A DNA stretch of 45,119 nt, taken from Dermatophilaceae bacterium. Lineage in GTDB: Bacteria > Actinomycetota > Actinomycetes > Actinomycetales > Dermatophilaceae. The stretch spans positions 1 through 45,119 of the forward strand of contig JAICIN010000003.1 of NCBI GenBank assembly GCA_025924375.1, given 5' to 3'. Below, piece by piece: positions 34,000-42,026 of this stretch. The stretch's first letter is position 1. Each line of letters opens with the position of its first letter. The notes below the pieces were generated by a model, which ran no database searches, was not told the DNA's origin, and saw only the letters and a program-made list of their open reading frames with translations. The translations under genes were made by a program, and so were the position numbers.

Positions 34000-35219
34000 C
34001 ACGTCCTGCCTCTCCCCGTCGTCCCGGACCTCGGCACGACCAGCCGCACCGTCACCCCGGATCCTTCCCGTCCCACGATCTCCGCCGTGCCGCCCAGGTC
34101 TGCCACCCGGCGCACGATGCTCGACGAGGCGCCCATCCGCCCGGCCGCGGCGGCCTCCTCGAGGCGCCCGGCCGGCATACCGCAGCCGTCGTCGCGGACC
34201 GTGACGGCGACGTCCGCGCCCCGGTCCTCGAGGAGAACCCAGGCCTGCGCGCCCTGGCCGGCGTGCTGGTGGACGTTGTGCAGGGCGGCTCCGACGGCCG
34301 CCAGGACCTCCGTGGCGACGGAGCCGGCCACCACCACGGGGCCGGCGGGGCCGGCCACGTGGACGCGGTCCGTCCCGAGGCCCGCGAGCAGGGCCTGCAG
34401 GTCCGCCTCGCCGCCGTCGTGCCCCTCGCCCTCCGGGGCGCCGGTGACCAGGGCGCTGGTGACCAGGGCTCGCAGCGACCGCTCCTGCTCGGCCGCCAGG
34501 GCGCCGAGCCGGCTCGCCTCGCCGCCGAGCTGCTCACCGCGCCGGTGGATGAAGGCGAGCGCCTGGAGGACACCGTCGTGCACCGTGCGGGCCAGCCGGT
34601 CGCGCTCCCGCAGTCGCGCCTCGACCACGAGCGCCTCACGCAGCCTGGCGTGCCCCTCGCGGGCGAGGTCGACGGCGTAGCCCACCAGCCCACCGATGAG
34701 GAGCAGCAGCACGACGTTGTTGACGGTGTTGGGCGTGGCGCTGCGGACCTCGACGATGTCGACGACACCGATGAACAGCCCGGCGAGCAGTCCGCCGCGC
34801 CACCCGGCGACCACCGCGGCCGAGACGACGCCGGCGGCCGGCCAGAAGGCCGGGAGCGTGCGGGACCCCGAGACGATCACCTCGTGGCTGTCGACGAGCC
34901 GCGTGGCCAGCACCGCGGCGGCGGCGAGGACGAGCTCCGCGACGACCAGGCCCTGGGAGCGGCGGCGGACGACCAGCAGCAGCACGGTCCAGAGGGCCAG
35001 GACCGCCAGCACCCCCCAGGCGAGCAGCGGCCGGACCAGCTCCTCACGCCGGTCGAGCAGGGAGTAGACGGCGTAGGCGAGGGCGAGCGGCCGGAAGACG
35101 TCGATGCCCTTCCAGAAGGCGGTGACCACCGCCGGCTCGCCGACGGGCAGCGCCCCGCCCGGACGCGTGCCGTCCGAGCCGCCCGGACGCGTGCCGTCCG
35201 AGCTGTCCCCCCGCACCAC
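33999..35219 (-). CDS. NarL-type (HisKA_3) sensor histidine kinase
   Basis: 406 residues from GTG 35219; a later GTG at 35129 is also possible and would remove the repeat-encoded segment. Five or six membrane helices (about 45-205) form an integral sensor without a large outside loop. The dimerisation/phosphoacceptor helix carries ERDRLARTVHDGVLQALAF (His in VHDG). The HATPase domain has LHNVHQHAG, DDGCGMP and GREGSGVTVRLVVP. It phosphorylates the response regulator whose gene overlaps its stop. It begins 4 bases after the plsC stop, so plsC, kinase and regulator form one operon. The signal may concern the membrane, but this is inference from the neighbour. Confidence 0.85.
   Translation of the reverse strand: MVRGDSSDGTRPGGSDGTRPGGALPVGEPAVVTAFWKGIDVFRPLALAYAVYSLLDRREELVRPLLAWGVLAVLALWTVLLLVVRRRSQGLVVAELVLAAAAVLATRLVDSHEVIVSGSRTLPAFWPAAGVVSAAVVAGWRGGLLAGLFIGVVDIVEVRSATPNTVNNVVLLLLIGGLVGYAVDLAREGHARLREALVVEARLRERDRLARTVHDGVLQALAFIHRRGEQLGGEASRLGALAAEQERSLRALVTSALVTGAPEGEGHDGGEADLQALLAGLGTDRVHVAGPAGPVVVAGSVATEVLAAVGAALHNVHQHAGQGAQAWVLLEDRGADVAVTVRDDGCGMPAGRLEEAAAAGRMGASSSIVRRVADLGGTAEIVGREGSGVTVRLVVPRSGTTGRGRT
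35157..35203 (-). repeat. 23-bp tandem repeat at the 5' end of the histidine kinase gene
   Basis: Identical 23-base copies at 35157-35179 and 35181-35203 (24-base period), each beginning GCCCGGACGCGTGCC. In frame they encode DGTRPGGS twice before the first membrane helix. A duplication of this kind in a non-conserved N-terminus leaves doubt whether it is translated. Confidence 0.8.
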
Positions 35220-35223
35220 GGCG

Positions 35224-36168
35224 CTAGCTGGCGGCGCGCTCGCCGGGGTCGCGGCGAGCTTCGGCGACCGGGTCGCCGCCGCCGTCGCCCACCGGTTCGG
35301 CGACCTCCGGCTCCGGCTCCCCGTCGACAAGGGTCGCCGACGACGGGGTGCGCTCGTCGATGTCGGCCGCGGCGTCGAGCACCTGGGGCCCGTGCGGCTC
35401 GTCACCGGCGTCGAGCGCCTCCTCGAGCTCCTTCGCCGCGGTGCCGGGCAGCGCCGCCTCCTGCAGCTCGCGGGCCTTGGTGCGCGCGGCGGCGAGGATG
35501 CGGTCCTTCATCGACGTCGCGTACATGTCGACGTACTCCTGGCCCGACAGCAGCATGAGCTCGTACATGATCTCGTCGGTGATCGACCGCAGGACGAACC
35601 GGTCGTCCTCCATCCCGTCGTAGCGGGAGAAGTCGAGCGGCGTGCCGAACTTGACGCCGATCCGCATGATCCGCGGCACCTTCTTGCCGGTCGGCTGCGC
35701 CTTGTCGGTGCCGATCATGGCGACCGGGACGACCGGCACGCCCGCCTCGAGCGCCATGCGGGCAACGCCGGTGCGGCCGCGGTAGAGCCGGCCGTCGGGT
35801 GAGCGGGTGCCCTCGGGATAGATGCCGAGGAGCTCCCCGCGGCGCAGCACCTTCAGGCCCGAGCGGAGCGCGGCCTCGCCGGCCCGGCCGCCCGAGCGGT
35901 CCACCGGGAGCTGGCCGACGCCCTTGAAGAAGGCCGCGGTGAGCCGGCCCTTGACGCCCCGCCCGGTGAAGTAGTCGGACTTGGCGAGGAAGGTCATCCG
36001 GCGCGGGACGACCACCGGCAGGAAGACGGAGTCGGAGAAGGAGAGGTGGTTGCTGGCGAAGATCGCCGGCCCCTCCTCGGGGATGTTCTCCTCGCCCTCG
36101 ACCCAGGGCCGGAAGAGCAGCTTGAGCAGCGGTCCCAGCAGCAGGGTCTTGAGCACCCAGTAGAACAC
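35224..36168 (-). CDS. 1-acyl-sn-glycerol-3-phosphate acyltransferase (PlsC family)
   Basis: 314 residues from GTG 36168, placed 6 bases after a GGAGGT ribosome-binding site; the GTG at 36174 would lie on that site. Acyltransferase motifs are NHLSFSDS (His41-x4-Asp46), FFKGVGQLPVDRSGG, GIYPEGTRSPDG (Glu-Gly-Thr-Arg) and VPVVPVAMIGTD. A hydrophobic N-terminal segment (about 3-18) anchors it. The C-terminus (about 255-314) is acidic and low-complexity. It transfers acyl groups to lysophosphatidate or a related acceptor. By neighbourhood it matches Rv2182c. TAGAGT (complement of 36193-36198) is a fitting -10. Confidence 0.88.
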   Translation of the reverse strand: MFYWVLKTLLLGPLLKLLFRPWVEGEENIPEEGPAIFASNHLSFSDSVFLPVVVPRRMTFLAKSDYFTGRGVKGRLTAAFFKGVGQLPVDRSGGRAGEAALRSGLKVLRRGELLGIYPEGTRSPDGRLYRGRTGVARMALEAGVPVVPVAMIGTDKAQPTGKKVPRIMRIGVKFGTPLDFSRYDGMEDDRFVLRSITDEIMYELMLLSGQEYVDMYATSMKDRILAAARTKARELQEAALPGTAAKELEEALDAGDEPHGPQVLDAAADIDERTPSSATLVDGEPEPEVAEPVGDGGGDPVAEARRDPGERAAS

Positions 36169-36192
36169 CAGCACACCTCCTTCGACGCGTGA

Positions 36193-36198
36193 ACTCTA
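36193..36198 (-). promoter_or_regulatory. -10 box of the plsC-kinase-regulator operon
   Basis: The complement reads TAGAGT, giving a start site near 36186 and a leader of about 18 bases that carries GGAGGT. No convincing -35 box. Confidence 0.4.
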
Positions 36199-36312
36199 CG
36201 GCACCGTCGACGTCGGGGACCCCGCATGCGAGGATGCGCGACAACGGCCGGCCGCCCCTGTCGCCGGACCCGCGACAGCCAGTCCCTGCCCTCGCCGACG
36301 ACAGGAGTCCGC

Positions 36313-37068
36313 GTGCCCGTGCTTCCCGGCGCCGAGCCCTTCACCCACGCCGGCTCCCGGACCGGGGTCCTGCTGCTCCACGGCTTCACCGGCACTCCGC
36401 AGAGCCTGCGCCCGTGGGCCGAGCACCTCGCCGCACGGGGCCACACCGTCAGCCTGCCGCTCCTGCCCGGCCACGGCACGACGTGGCAGGAGATGAACCG
36501 CACGACGTGGGCCGACTGGTACACCGCCGCCGACGCCGCCTTCCGCGACCTCGGGGACGGCTGCGACGACGTCTTCGTCGGCGGCCTGTCGATGGGCGGG
36601 GGGCTCGCGCTCCGCCTCGCGGAGGAGCACGGCACGGCTGTCGCCGGCCTGCTGCTCGTCAACCCGGCGGTGCGCGTCGACGACTGGCGGCTGCGCCTCC
36701 TGCCCGTGCTCAAGCACGGCGTGCCGAGCCTGGCGGGCATCGGCAGCGACATCAAGAAGCCCGGCGTCACCGAGCTGGCCTACACCCGCACCCCGCTGCG
36801 CGCGCTGCACTCCCAGCTCGGTGGGTGGTCCAGCGTCGTCACCGACCTCGGCCGGGTCACCCAGCCGGTCCTGCTGCTGCGCTCGGCGGAGGACCACGTC
36901 GTGCCGGCGTCGAGCTCACGCCTGGTCCTGGAGCGCATCTCCAGCGCCGACGTCACCGAGGTCGTCCTCCACGACAGCTACCACGTCGCTACCCTCGACC
37001 ACGACGCGCCGCGTATCTTTGAGGAGTCCGCGGCGTTCGTCGAGCGCGTTCGCGGCGTGGCCACCTGA
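36313..37068 (+). CDS. Alpha/beta hydrolase (carboxylesterase/monoacylglycerol lipase-like)
   Basis: 251 residues from GTG 36313, with AGGAG about 5 bases upstream. GVLLLHGFTGTPQSLRPWAEHL gives the oxyanion region (about 19-40), the nucleophile elbow is GGLSMGGGLAL (Ser in GLSMG, about 99), the acid lies in SAEDHVVP and the histidine in DSYHVATLDHD. A TRTPLRALHSQL cap segment separates them. This matches esterase/monoacylglycerol lipases of the Est30 type; the natural substrate is unknown. It diverges from plsC, and both act on lipid esters, which may be coincidence. The 144-base gap holds the plsC promoter. Confidence 0.85.
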   Translation: MPVLPGAEPFTHAGSRTGVLLLHGFTGTPQSLRPWAEHLAARGHTVSLPLLPGHGTTWQEMNRTTWADWYTAADAAFRDLGDGCDDVFVGGLSMGGGLALRLAEEHGTAVAGLLLVNPAVRVDDWRLRLLPVLKHGVPSLAGIGSDIKKPGVTELAYTRTPLRALHSQLGGWSSVVTDLGRVTQPVLLLRSAEDHVVPASSSRLVLERISSADVTEVVLHDSYHVATLDHDAPRIFEESAAFVERVRGVAT

Positions 37069-37086
37069 GCCGGGGACGGGACAGCG

Positions 37087-37662
37087 ATGAGCGAGCGGGA
37101 CGTGGACGCGGAGTTCGCGGACATCGTGGCGCACTGGGACGACGTGGTGGCGCCGACCGAGCGCGGCCCCTCGCCTGCCGGCCCGGGCCCGGAGCGGGAG
37201 CACCCGTATGCCGGGGGCGGGCCTCCCGAGGGCCGCTCCCCGGTGAACCCCTCCCCCCTCTCCCCGGCCAACCCCCCGCCCGTCTCCCCCGTGAACCCTC
37301 CTCCCGGCGAGCTCGGCGGCTGGCCGGTGTGGCGCGGCGCCGCCGTCCCCGCGGAACCCGGCCCGCCGGCGGAGGACGCCGTGGACGCCGGCTCGCTGGA
37401 GGACGTCGACGACGACGAGCACTTCGAGCCGGGCCCGACGGCCCCGCTTCCCCCCCAGGAGGACCTCTCGTTCTGGGGGATCATCGTCGGCCTCGTCGCC
37501 GGGCCGCTGCTCCTGCTGTGGCTCGTGATCTTCCGCCCCGACGTCAGCGGCTGGTGGACGCTGGGCGCCCTCGGCCTGACCGTCGGCGGCTTCGCCCTGC
37601 TCGTGCTGCGGCAGCCGCACACCCGCGACGGGGACGACCCCGATGACGGCGCCCGCGTCTGA
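37087..37662 (+). CDS. Proline-rich two-helix membrane protein of unknown function
   Basis: 191 residues. An acidic start (MSERDVDAEFADIVAHWDD) leads to a long Pro/Ser/Asn-rich disordered region with near-repeats NPSPLSPANPPPVSPVNPPP (about 54-73), an acidic patch LEDVDDDEHFEPG, then two transmembrane helices (about 128-147 and 154-172) and a short charged tail. I do not recognise a named family, though DUF-type actinobacterial proteins share this layout. It starts 18 bases after the hydrolase stop. The EEP gene converges on it with only 4 bases between stops. Octamer GTATGCCG at 37206. Confidence 0.7.
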   Translation: MSERDVDAEFADIVAHWDDVVAPTERGPSPAGPGPEREHPYAGGGPPEGRSPVNPSPLSPANPPPVSPVNPPPGELGGWPVWRGAAVPAEPGPPAEDAVDAGSLEDVDDDEHFEPGPTAPLPPQEDLSFWGIIVGLVAGPLLLLWLVIFRPDVSGWWTLGALGLTVGGFALLVLRQPHTRDGDDPDDGARV

Positions 37663-37666
37663 CCCC

Positions 37667-38338
37667 TCAGAGCTCGAGGTCGACCCAGACCGGGCGGTGG
37701 TCGCTGGCGGCCCGCAGGTCCGCCTCGTCCAGTGGCAACTTTTGGTGCGGCAGCACCGCGAGCGAGGGTGAGGCGAAGACGACGTCGAGCCGCGAGCGCG
37801 GCGCCCAGGAGGGGAACGTCGGCTCGGCCGGCGACACCAGGCGCAGCGTGCCGGTGAGCAGCGCCAGGGCGGCCCCACCCCCTGCCTCGTTGAGGTCGCC
37901 CGCCACCAGCATGGGCCCCTCGTCCGCGCCGACGGCCGCGAGGACGGCGCGGGCGTGGTGCACCCGCTCCGCTGCGCGCAGCCCGAGGTGGACGCTCGCC
38001 ACGGTCAGCGGCGGGCGACCGGGGAGCGCGAGGCGCACCACGGCATACCCCCGCGTGCGGTCCGGGAAGCGGACGCGGAGCCGGCGGTGGACGGCTCCCA
38101 GCAGCGCGACCCGGCGCCCGAGGAAGACGGTCGTGCCGCCGCTGCCGCGGTGGCCCCCGGGCCACGCCAGCCGGCACGCGCCCGCGAAGGAGGCGACCCG
38201 GCGCCCGGCGAACGCGCGGCGGGGCACCTCCTGGAGGCACAGGACGTCGGGATCGAGGGCTCGCACGACGCGGGCGGCCGCGGCCGGGTCGGCGGTGAGG
38301 TCCTTGACGTTGTAGCTCGCGACCCGCAGCCGCGTCAT
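37667..38338 (-). CDS. Endonuclease/exonuclease/phosphatase (EEP) family protein
   Basis: 223 residues. Metal and phosphate-binding motifs of the DNase I-like fold: RVASYNVKDL (Asn), VLCLQEVPR (Glu), SVHLGL, MLVAGDLNEAG (Asp, Asn), SRLDVVFAS and ASDHRPVWVDLEL (catalytic Asp-His). Members hydrolyse phosphodiesters or phosphomonoesters in nucleic acids or phospholipids; a specific substrate cannot be given. Start ATG overlaps the ROK kinase stop (ATGA). It is the last gene of the six-gene run that begins with the SRPBCC gene. Confidence 0.85.
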   Translation of the reverse strand: MTRLRVASYNVKDLTADPAAAARVVRALDPDVLCLQEVPRRAFAGRRVASFAGACRLAWPGGHRGSGGTTVFLGRRVALLGAVHRRLRVRFPDRTRGYAVVRLALPGRPPLTVASVHLGLRAAERVHHARAVLAAVGADEGPMLVAGDLNEAGGGAALALLTGTLRLVSPAEPTFPSWAPRSRLDVVFASPSLAVLPHQKLPLDEADLRAASDHRPVWVDLEL

Positions 38339-39321
38339 GACCCCGGCCGGGCGGCCGTCCGCGCGAGGTCGGCCGCCCCGATGAGCCCCGCCTCGTTGCC
38401 GAGCCGCGCCGCGACGACCTGGGCCTCGGGCCGGTAGCCGCGGCCGGTGAGGTGGCGCCGGTAGGCGTCGCGGGCAGGCCCGAGCAGGAGCTCACCGGCC
38501 GCGCTCACCCCGCCCCCGATGACGAACGTGCCGGGGTCGAACGCCGCGGCGAGCCCGGCGATCCCCACCCCGAGCCACAGGCCGACGTCGGCGAGCAGCT
38601 CGGTGGCCGTCGGGTCGCCCTGCTGCGCGGCCTCGGTGATGAGGGGACCGGTGAGCGCCGACGCGTCGCCACCCACGCGGTCGAGCAGGTCGGTCGCGAG
38701 CGGGCTGCCCGCCTGCATCAGGGACCGCGCCTCCCGGACGAGGGCGTTGCCCGACGCGTACTGCTCCCAGCAGCCGCGGTTGCCGCACTCGCAGCGGTGG
38801 CCGCCGGGGACGACCTGCATGTGGCCGAACTCGCCTGCGATGCCGAAGCGTCCGCGCAGCACCTCGCCGTCCACGAGCAGCGCCCCGCCGATCCCGGTGC
38901 CCAGGGTGACCATGACGACGTGGCTCTCACCCCGGGCGGCGCCGTGCCGCCACTCCGCCCAGGCGGCGGCGTTGGCGTCGTTGTCGACGACGATGGGCAG
39001 GGCCACGCGGCGCTGGAGCGCCTCGCGCAGCGGCTCGTCGCGCCACGACAGGTGCGGTGCGAAGACGACGGTCGCGCGGTCGGCTGCCACGAACCCCGCC
39101 GCCCCGATCCCCACCGCCACGACGTCGCCCGAGGTGTCGGCGAGCAGCGCCTCGACGACCTCGACGATCGTGTCCTCGACGACCCGGGGCTCGGTCGAGC
39201 GGTGCGGCGTGCTCCTGCGGGCGCGGGCGCGCACCCGCCCGGACTCGTCGACGACGCCGCCGGCCACCTTGGTGCCGCCGATGTCGATGCCGATCGCGAG
39301 GGCACCCGCCGCGCCGGTCAC
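38335..39321 (-). CDS. ROK-family sugar kinase (glucokinase-like), second of a tandem pair
   Basis: 328 residues from GTG. ATP-binding IGIDIGGTKVAGG at 10-22, catalytic Asp in VVDNDANAAAW (about 114), phosphate loop VTLGTGIGGA, and zinc-binding GHMQVVPGG ... CECGNRGC with WEQYASGNAL, the ROK signature. It phosphorylates glucose or a related hexose. It shares GTGA overlap with the preceding paralogue and ATGA with the EEP gene. The two ROK proteins align along their whole length (for example CGNRGCWEQYASGNAL identical in both), so they probably arose by duplication. Confidence 0.88.
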   Translation of the reverse strand: MTGAAGALAIGIDIGGTKVAGGVVDESGRVRARARRSTPHRSTEPRVVEDTIVEVVEALLADTSGDVVAVGIGAAGFVAADRATVVFAPHLSWRDEPLREALQRRVALPIVVDNDANAAAWAEWRHGAARGESHVVMVTLGTGIGGALLVDGEVLRGRFGIAGEFGHMQVVPGGHRCECGNRGCWEQYASGNALVREARSLMQAGSPLATDLLDRVGGDASALTGPLITEAAQQGDPTATELLADVGLWLGVGIAGLAAAFDPGTFVIGGGVSAAGELLLGPARDAYRRHLTGRGYRPEAQVVAARLGNEAGLIGAADLARTAARPGS

Positions 39322-40295
39322 GTCCGGACGCCTTCCGCACCAACGCCTTCCGCTGCGATCGCGGCAGCGCCGATGAGCCCGGCGTCGTTGCCGAGGGACG
39401 CGGCGACCATGGGGGCGACCGGTCGGTGGCCGCGGCCGGTGAGGTTGCGCGCGTATGCCGTGCGGGCGGGCTCGAGGAGCAGGTCGCCGGACTCGGCGAC
39501 GCCGCCGCCGACCACGAAGAGCTCGGGGTCGAGCACGGCGGCGACCGAGGCGGCCCCCTCACCGAGCCAGGTGCCGAGGTCGGTCAGCAGCTCGACGGCC
39601 GCCGGGTCCCCTGCCTGCGCCGCCGCCGTGACGTCGTGCCCGCGCAGGCCGGCCGGGTCGCCGCCGCACCGCTCGGCCAGGGCGGCGGCGTGGGGGCTCC
39701 CGGAGGAGACCAGCTCGCGTGCCTGCCGCAGCAGGGCGTTTCCCGAGGCGTACTGCTCCCAGCAGCCGCGGTTGCCGCAGCCGCAGCGGATGCCGTCCGG
39801 GACGACCCGCATGTGGCCGAGCTCCCCACCGACGCCGTAGGCCCCCTTGAGCAGCACCTTGTCGACGACGACGCCGCCCCCGATGCCGGTGCCGACGGTG
39901 ATGAGCACCATGTCGTCGGCGTCGCGAGCGGCGCCGTGGCGGAACTCGCCCCAGGCGGCGGCGTTGGCGTCGTTCTCGATGGTGACCGGGAAGTCGACCA
40001 GCGCCTCGAGCCGCCGCTTGAGCGGCTCGTCACGCCAGGCGAGGTTGGGGGCGAAGAGGACCGTCGAGCCCGTGCGGTCCACGAAGCCGGCGCACGCCAC
40101 GCCCACCGCGACCACCTCGTCGTCGGTCCTGCCTGCGAGCTCGCGGACGAGGTCGGCGGCCTCGTGGGCGATCCGGTCCGGGTCGCTCGCCGGTGTCTCC
40201 GTGCGGGCCTCGGCGAGGATGGTGCCGTCGCCGGCGACGAGGCCACCGGCGATCTTGGTGCCGCCGATGTCGAGGCCGATCGTCGCTGTCGTCAT
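39318..40295 (-). CDS. ROK-family sugar kinase (glucokinase-like), first of a tandem pair
   Basis: 325 residues. TIGLDIGGTKIAGG at 5-18, IENDANAAAWGEF with catalytic Asp (about 108), ITVGTGIGGG, and the zinc site GHMRVVPDG ... CGCGNRGCWEQYASGNAL. Length is typical of bacterial ROK glucokinases. The ATG overlaps the zinc-ribbon gene stop (ATGA). Streptomyces glkA lies in a similar cluster with SRPBCC, ArsA-like and FadD genes, so this copy or its neighbour probably represents the GlkA orthologue; which one carries carbon-repression functions is unknown. Confidence 0.88.
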   Translation of the reverse strand: MTTATIGLDIGGTKIAGGLVAGDGTILAEARTETPASDPDRIAHEAADLVRELAGRTDDEVVAVGVACAGFVDRTGSTVLFAPNLAWRDEPLKRRLEALVDFPVTIENDANAAAWGEFRHGAARDADDMVLITVGTGIGGGVVVDKVLLKGAYGVGGELGHMRVVPDGIRCGCGNRGCWEQYASGNALLRQARELVSSGSPHAAALAERCGGDPAGLRGHDVTAAAQAGDPAAVELLTDLGTWLGEGAASVAAVLDPELFVVGGGVAESGDLLLEPARTAYARNLTGRGHRPVAPMVAASLGNDAGLIGAAAIAAEGVGAEGVRT

Positions 40296-40822
40296 CGGGC
40301 GCGCTCCCCTGCGGTCGTCTGGCTGGTCGTGGCACCGGTCGCACCGGTGGCACCGGTGGCACCCGTGGCGCCGGTGTGGTCGCCGTCGGCCACGGGGATG
40401 TCCTCGACGTCGGGCCGTGGCGGGGCGGACGGTTCCCGGCGGCCCTGGTGCGCGAGGTCGCGCAGGGTGTCGGCGACGGCGACCGCCAGGTCGGCGATCC
40501 GCTCGACCGTCTCGGGCCGGACGGTCCGCAGCAGCGCGATCCCCTGGCAGAGCGGGCAGACGGCGCACACGCCACCGGCCTGCGTGGCAGCCGGCGCGCC
40601 GGGAGCACCCGCCGAGGAGCCGCAGTGCGGGCACGACCCGGCGCGCCCGGCGTCCGGGACCTCCTCGGGCCCCGCCTCCCCGACCTCCTCCGGTCCGGCG
40701 GTGGTCCCCGGTTCGGGCTCGTCGGCATACGGGTCCTGCCGCCACGCACCGAGGGCCTGCAGCAGGCGGGCGGTCTCCTCCGCCACGGTCCCCACCGGCG
40801 GGCGGGACGGTTCCTCAGCCAC
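40292..40822 (-). CDS. Zinc-ribbon-like acidic protein (DUF5304-like position)
   Basis: 176 residues from GTG. Two CxxC knuckles, CPHCGSS and CAVCPLCQG (about 64-67 and 84-92), could bind one zinc. The helix TVRPETVERIADLAVAVADTLRDLAHQ follows. The C-terminus is low-complexity with (GAT)5 (about 150-165), encoded by a 9-base repeat of GGTGCCACC type. The N-terminal half is Glu/Pro/Gly-rich. By position it resembles the DUF5304-type genes next to Streptomyces glkA, but the assignment is tentative. Its GTG overlaps the ArsA-like gene by 8 bases. Confidence 0.72.
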   Translation of the reverse strand: MAEEPSRPPVGTVAEETARLLQALGAWRQDPYADEPEPGTTAGPEEVGEAGPEEVPDAGRAGSCPHCGSSAGAPGAPAATQAGGVCAVCPLCQGIALLRTVRPETVERIADLAVAVADTLRDLAHQGRREPSAPPRPDVEDIPVADGDHTGATGATGATGATGATTSQTTAGERAR

Positions 40823-42011
40823 GGCGCCACACCGCCTCGTCGGGCTCGAAGCCGATCTCGAGGTCGCCGCCGCGGACGGCGGCGCCGGTGACCCGGCAGC
40901 GCTGCAGCGCGGAGGGCAGCGCGAGCACCCTGCGGTGGCCCCCGACCTCGAGGAGCAGCTCCTCGCCGCGGCGCTGCAGCGACACCTCGCCAGCGGTCAC
41001 GAGGGGCAGGGACAGCCGCAGCGCGAAGCCGCCGTCCACCGGTTCGACGCGCAGTCCCCCTCCGGCCACGGGTGCGAGGAGGTCGTCGACGGGCTGACCG
41101 CCCTCGAGGGCCGCCGCGAAACCCGCCAGGGCGTCGGGGCCGACCGGCTCCGCGGGCAGGTAGGGGGCGACGGCGACGGAGAGCCCGGCGAAGGACTCCC
41201 GCACCTCCCGCAGTCCCGCCTGCTGGGCGTCGTTCCACGCGGTGCGCCACGGGTCTGCGCCAGCACCCGGGAAGACCCGGTTGACGACGACCCCGTCGAC
41301 GACGAACCCGTGGAGCCCGAGCGAGGTCCACGTGCGCCGGGACTCCGCGATGACGACCCGCTCGGGCGTCAGCACCAGCCGCACCGAGGTCTGGGGGCCG
41401 GTGAGCAGCCGCTGGACCTCCCCGAGGCGCTGCTGCCAGCGCGACACCGCCGACAGGACCGCGGGGGCCGGCAGCGGGACCCCCGCCGCGGCCGCGGCAG
41501 CCGGCCGCAGCGTGCGGATCAGGCTGCGCTGCCCCGGCAACAGCCGCTCGAGGTGCCAGGCGAGCGCCTCGGGGAGGGCCAGGAGGCGCAGCGTCTCTGC
41601 GGTCGGCGCACAGTCGACGACGACGAGGTCCCACGGGCCCGACTCCGCCTGCTCGCCGAGCGCGACGAGCGCGGCGACCTCCTCGGCGCCGGGCAGCGAC
41701 GTCAGCTCCTCCGCGACGACCGGGTCGACACCGAGTGTGTCGAGCACCTGCAGGAGGTAGTCCTGCACGAGCCGCCAGGACGGGCCGACCGAGCTCGTCG
41801 CGCTCACCTGGAGGGCGAAGAGGCCGGGCTCGACCTCGACGGGCCCCCGAGGCGAGGCCAGGTCCGTGTCGAGGGCGTCACCGAGGGAGTGCGCGGCGTC
41901 CGTCGACATGACGAGCGTCTTGACGCCGGCGCGGGCGGCCCGCACCGCGGTCGCGGCGGCCGTGGTCGTCTTGCCCACACCGCCCTTGCCGGTGAAGAGG
42001 AGGACACGCAT
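40815..42011 (-). CDS. ArsA/Get3-like ATPase
   Basis: 398 residues. A deviant Walker A motif, LFTGKGGVGKTTTAAATA (7-24), with the signature lysine; switch I MSTDAAHSLGD (about 35-45); switch II WDLVVVDCAPTAETLRLL (about 127-144). The helical client-binding region follows, and the C-terminal part (about 320-398) is a small beta domain (LRLSLPLVTAGEVSLQRRGEELLLEVGGHRR) of the alpha-crystallin-like type often fused to actinobacterial ArsA homologues. No arsenic genes are nearby and no CxxC of Get3 is seen, so arsenite export is unlikely; the cargo is unknown. It corresponds to Rv2184c. Begins 15 bases after the SRPBCC stop. Confidence 0.85.
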   Translation of the reverse strand: MRVLLFTGKGGVGKTTTAAATAVRAARAGVKTLVMSTDAAHSLGDALDTDLASPRGPVEVEPGLFALQVSATSSVGPSWRLVQDYLLQVLDTLGVDPVVAEELTSLPGAEEVAALVALGEQAESGPWDLVVVDCAPTAETLRLLALPEALAWHLERLLPGQRSLIRTLRPAAAAAAGVPLPAPAVLSAVSRWQQRLGEVQRLLTGPQTSVRLVLTPERVVIAESRRTWTSLGLHGFVVDGVVVNRVFPGAGADPWRTAWNDAQQAGLREVRESFAGLSVAVAPYLPAEPVGPDALAGFAAALEGGQPVDDLLAPVAGGGLRVEPVDGGFALRLSLPLVTAGEVSLQRRGEELLLEVGGHRRVLALPSALQRCRVTGAAVRGGDLEIGFEPDEAVWRRG

Positions 42012-42026
42012 CGCTGGCGGCCGCGC

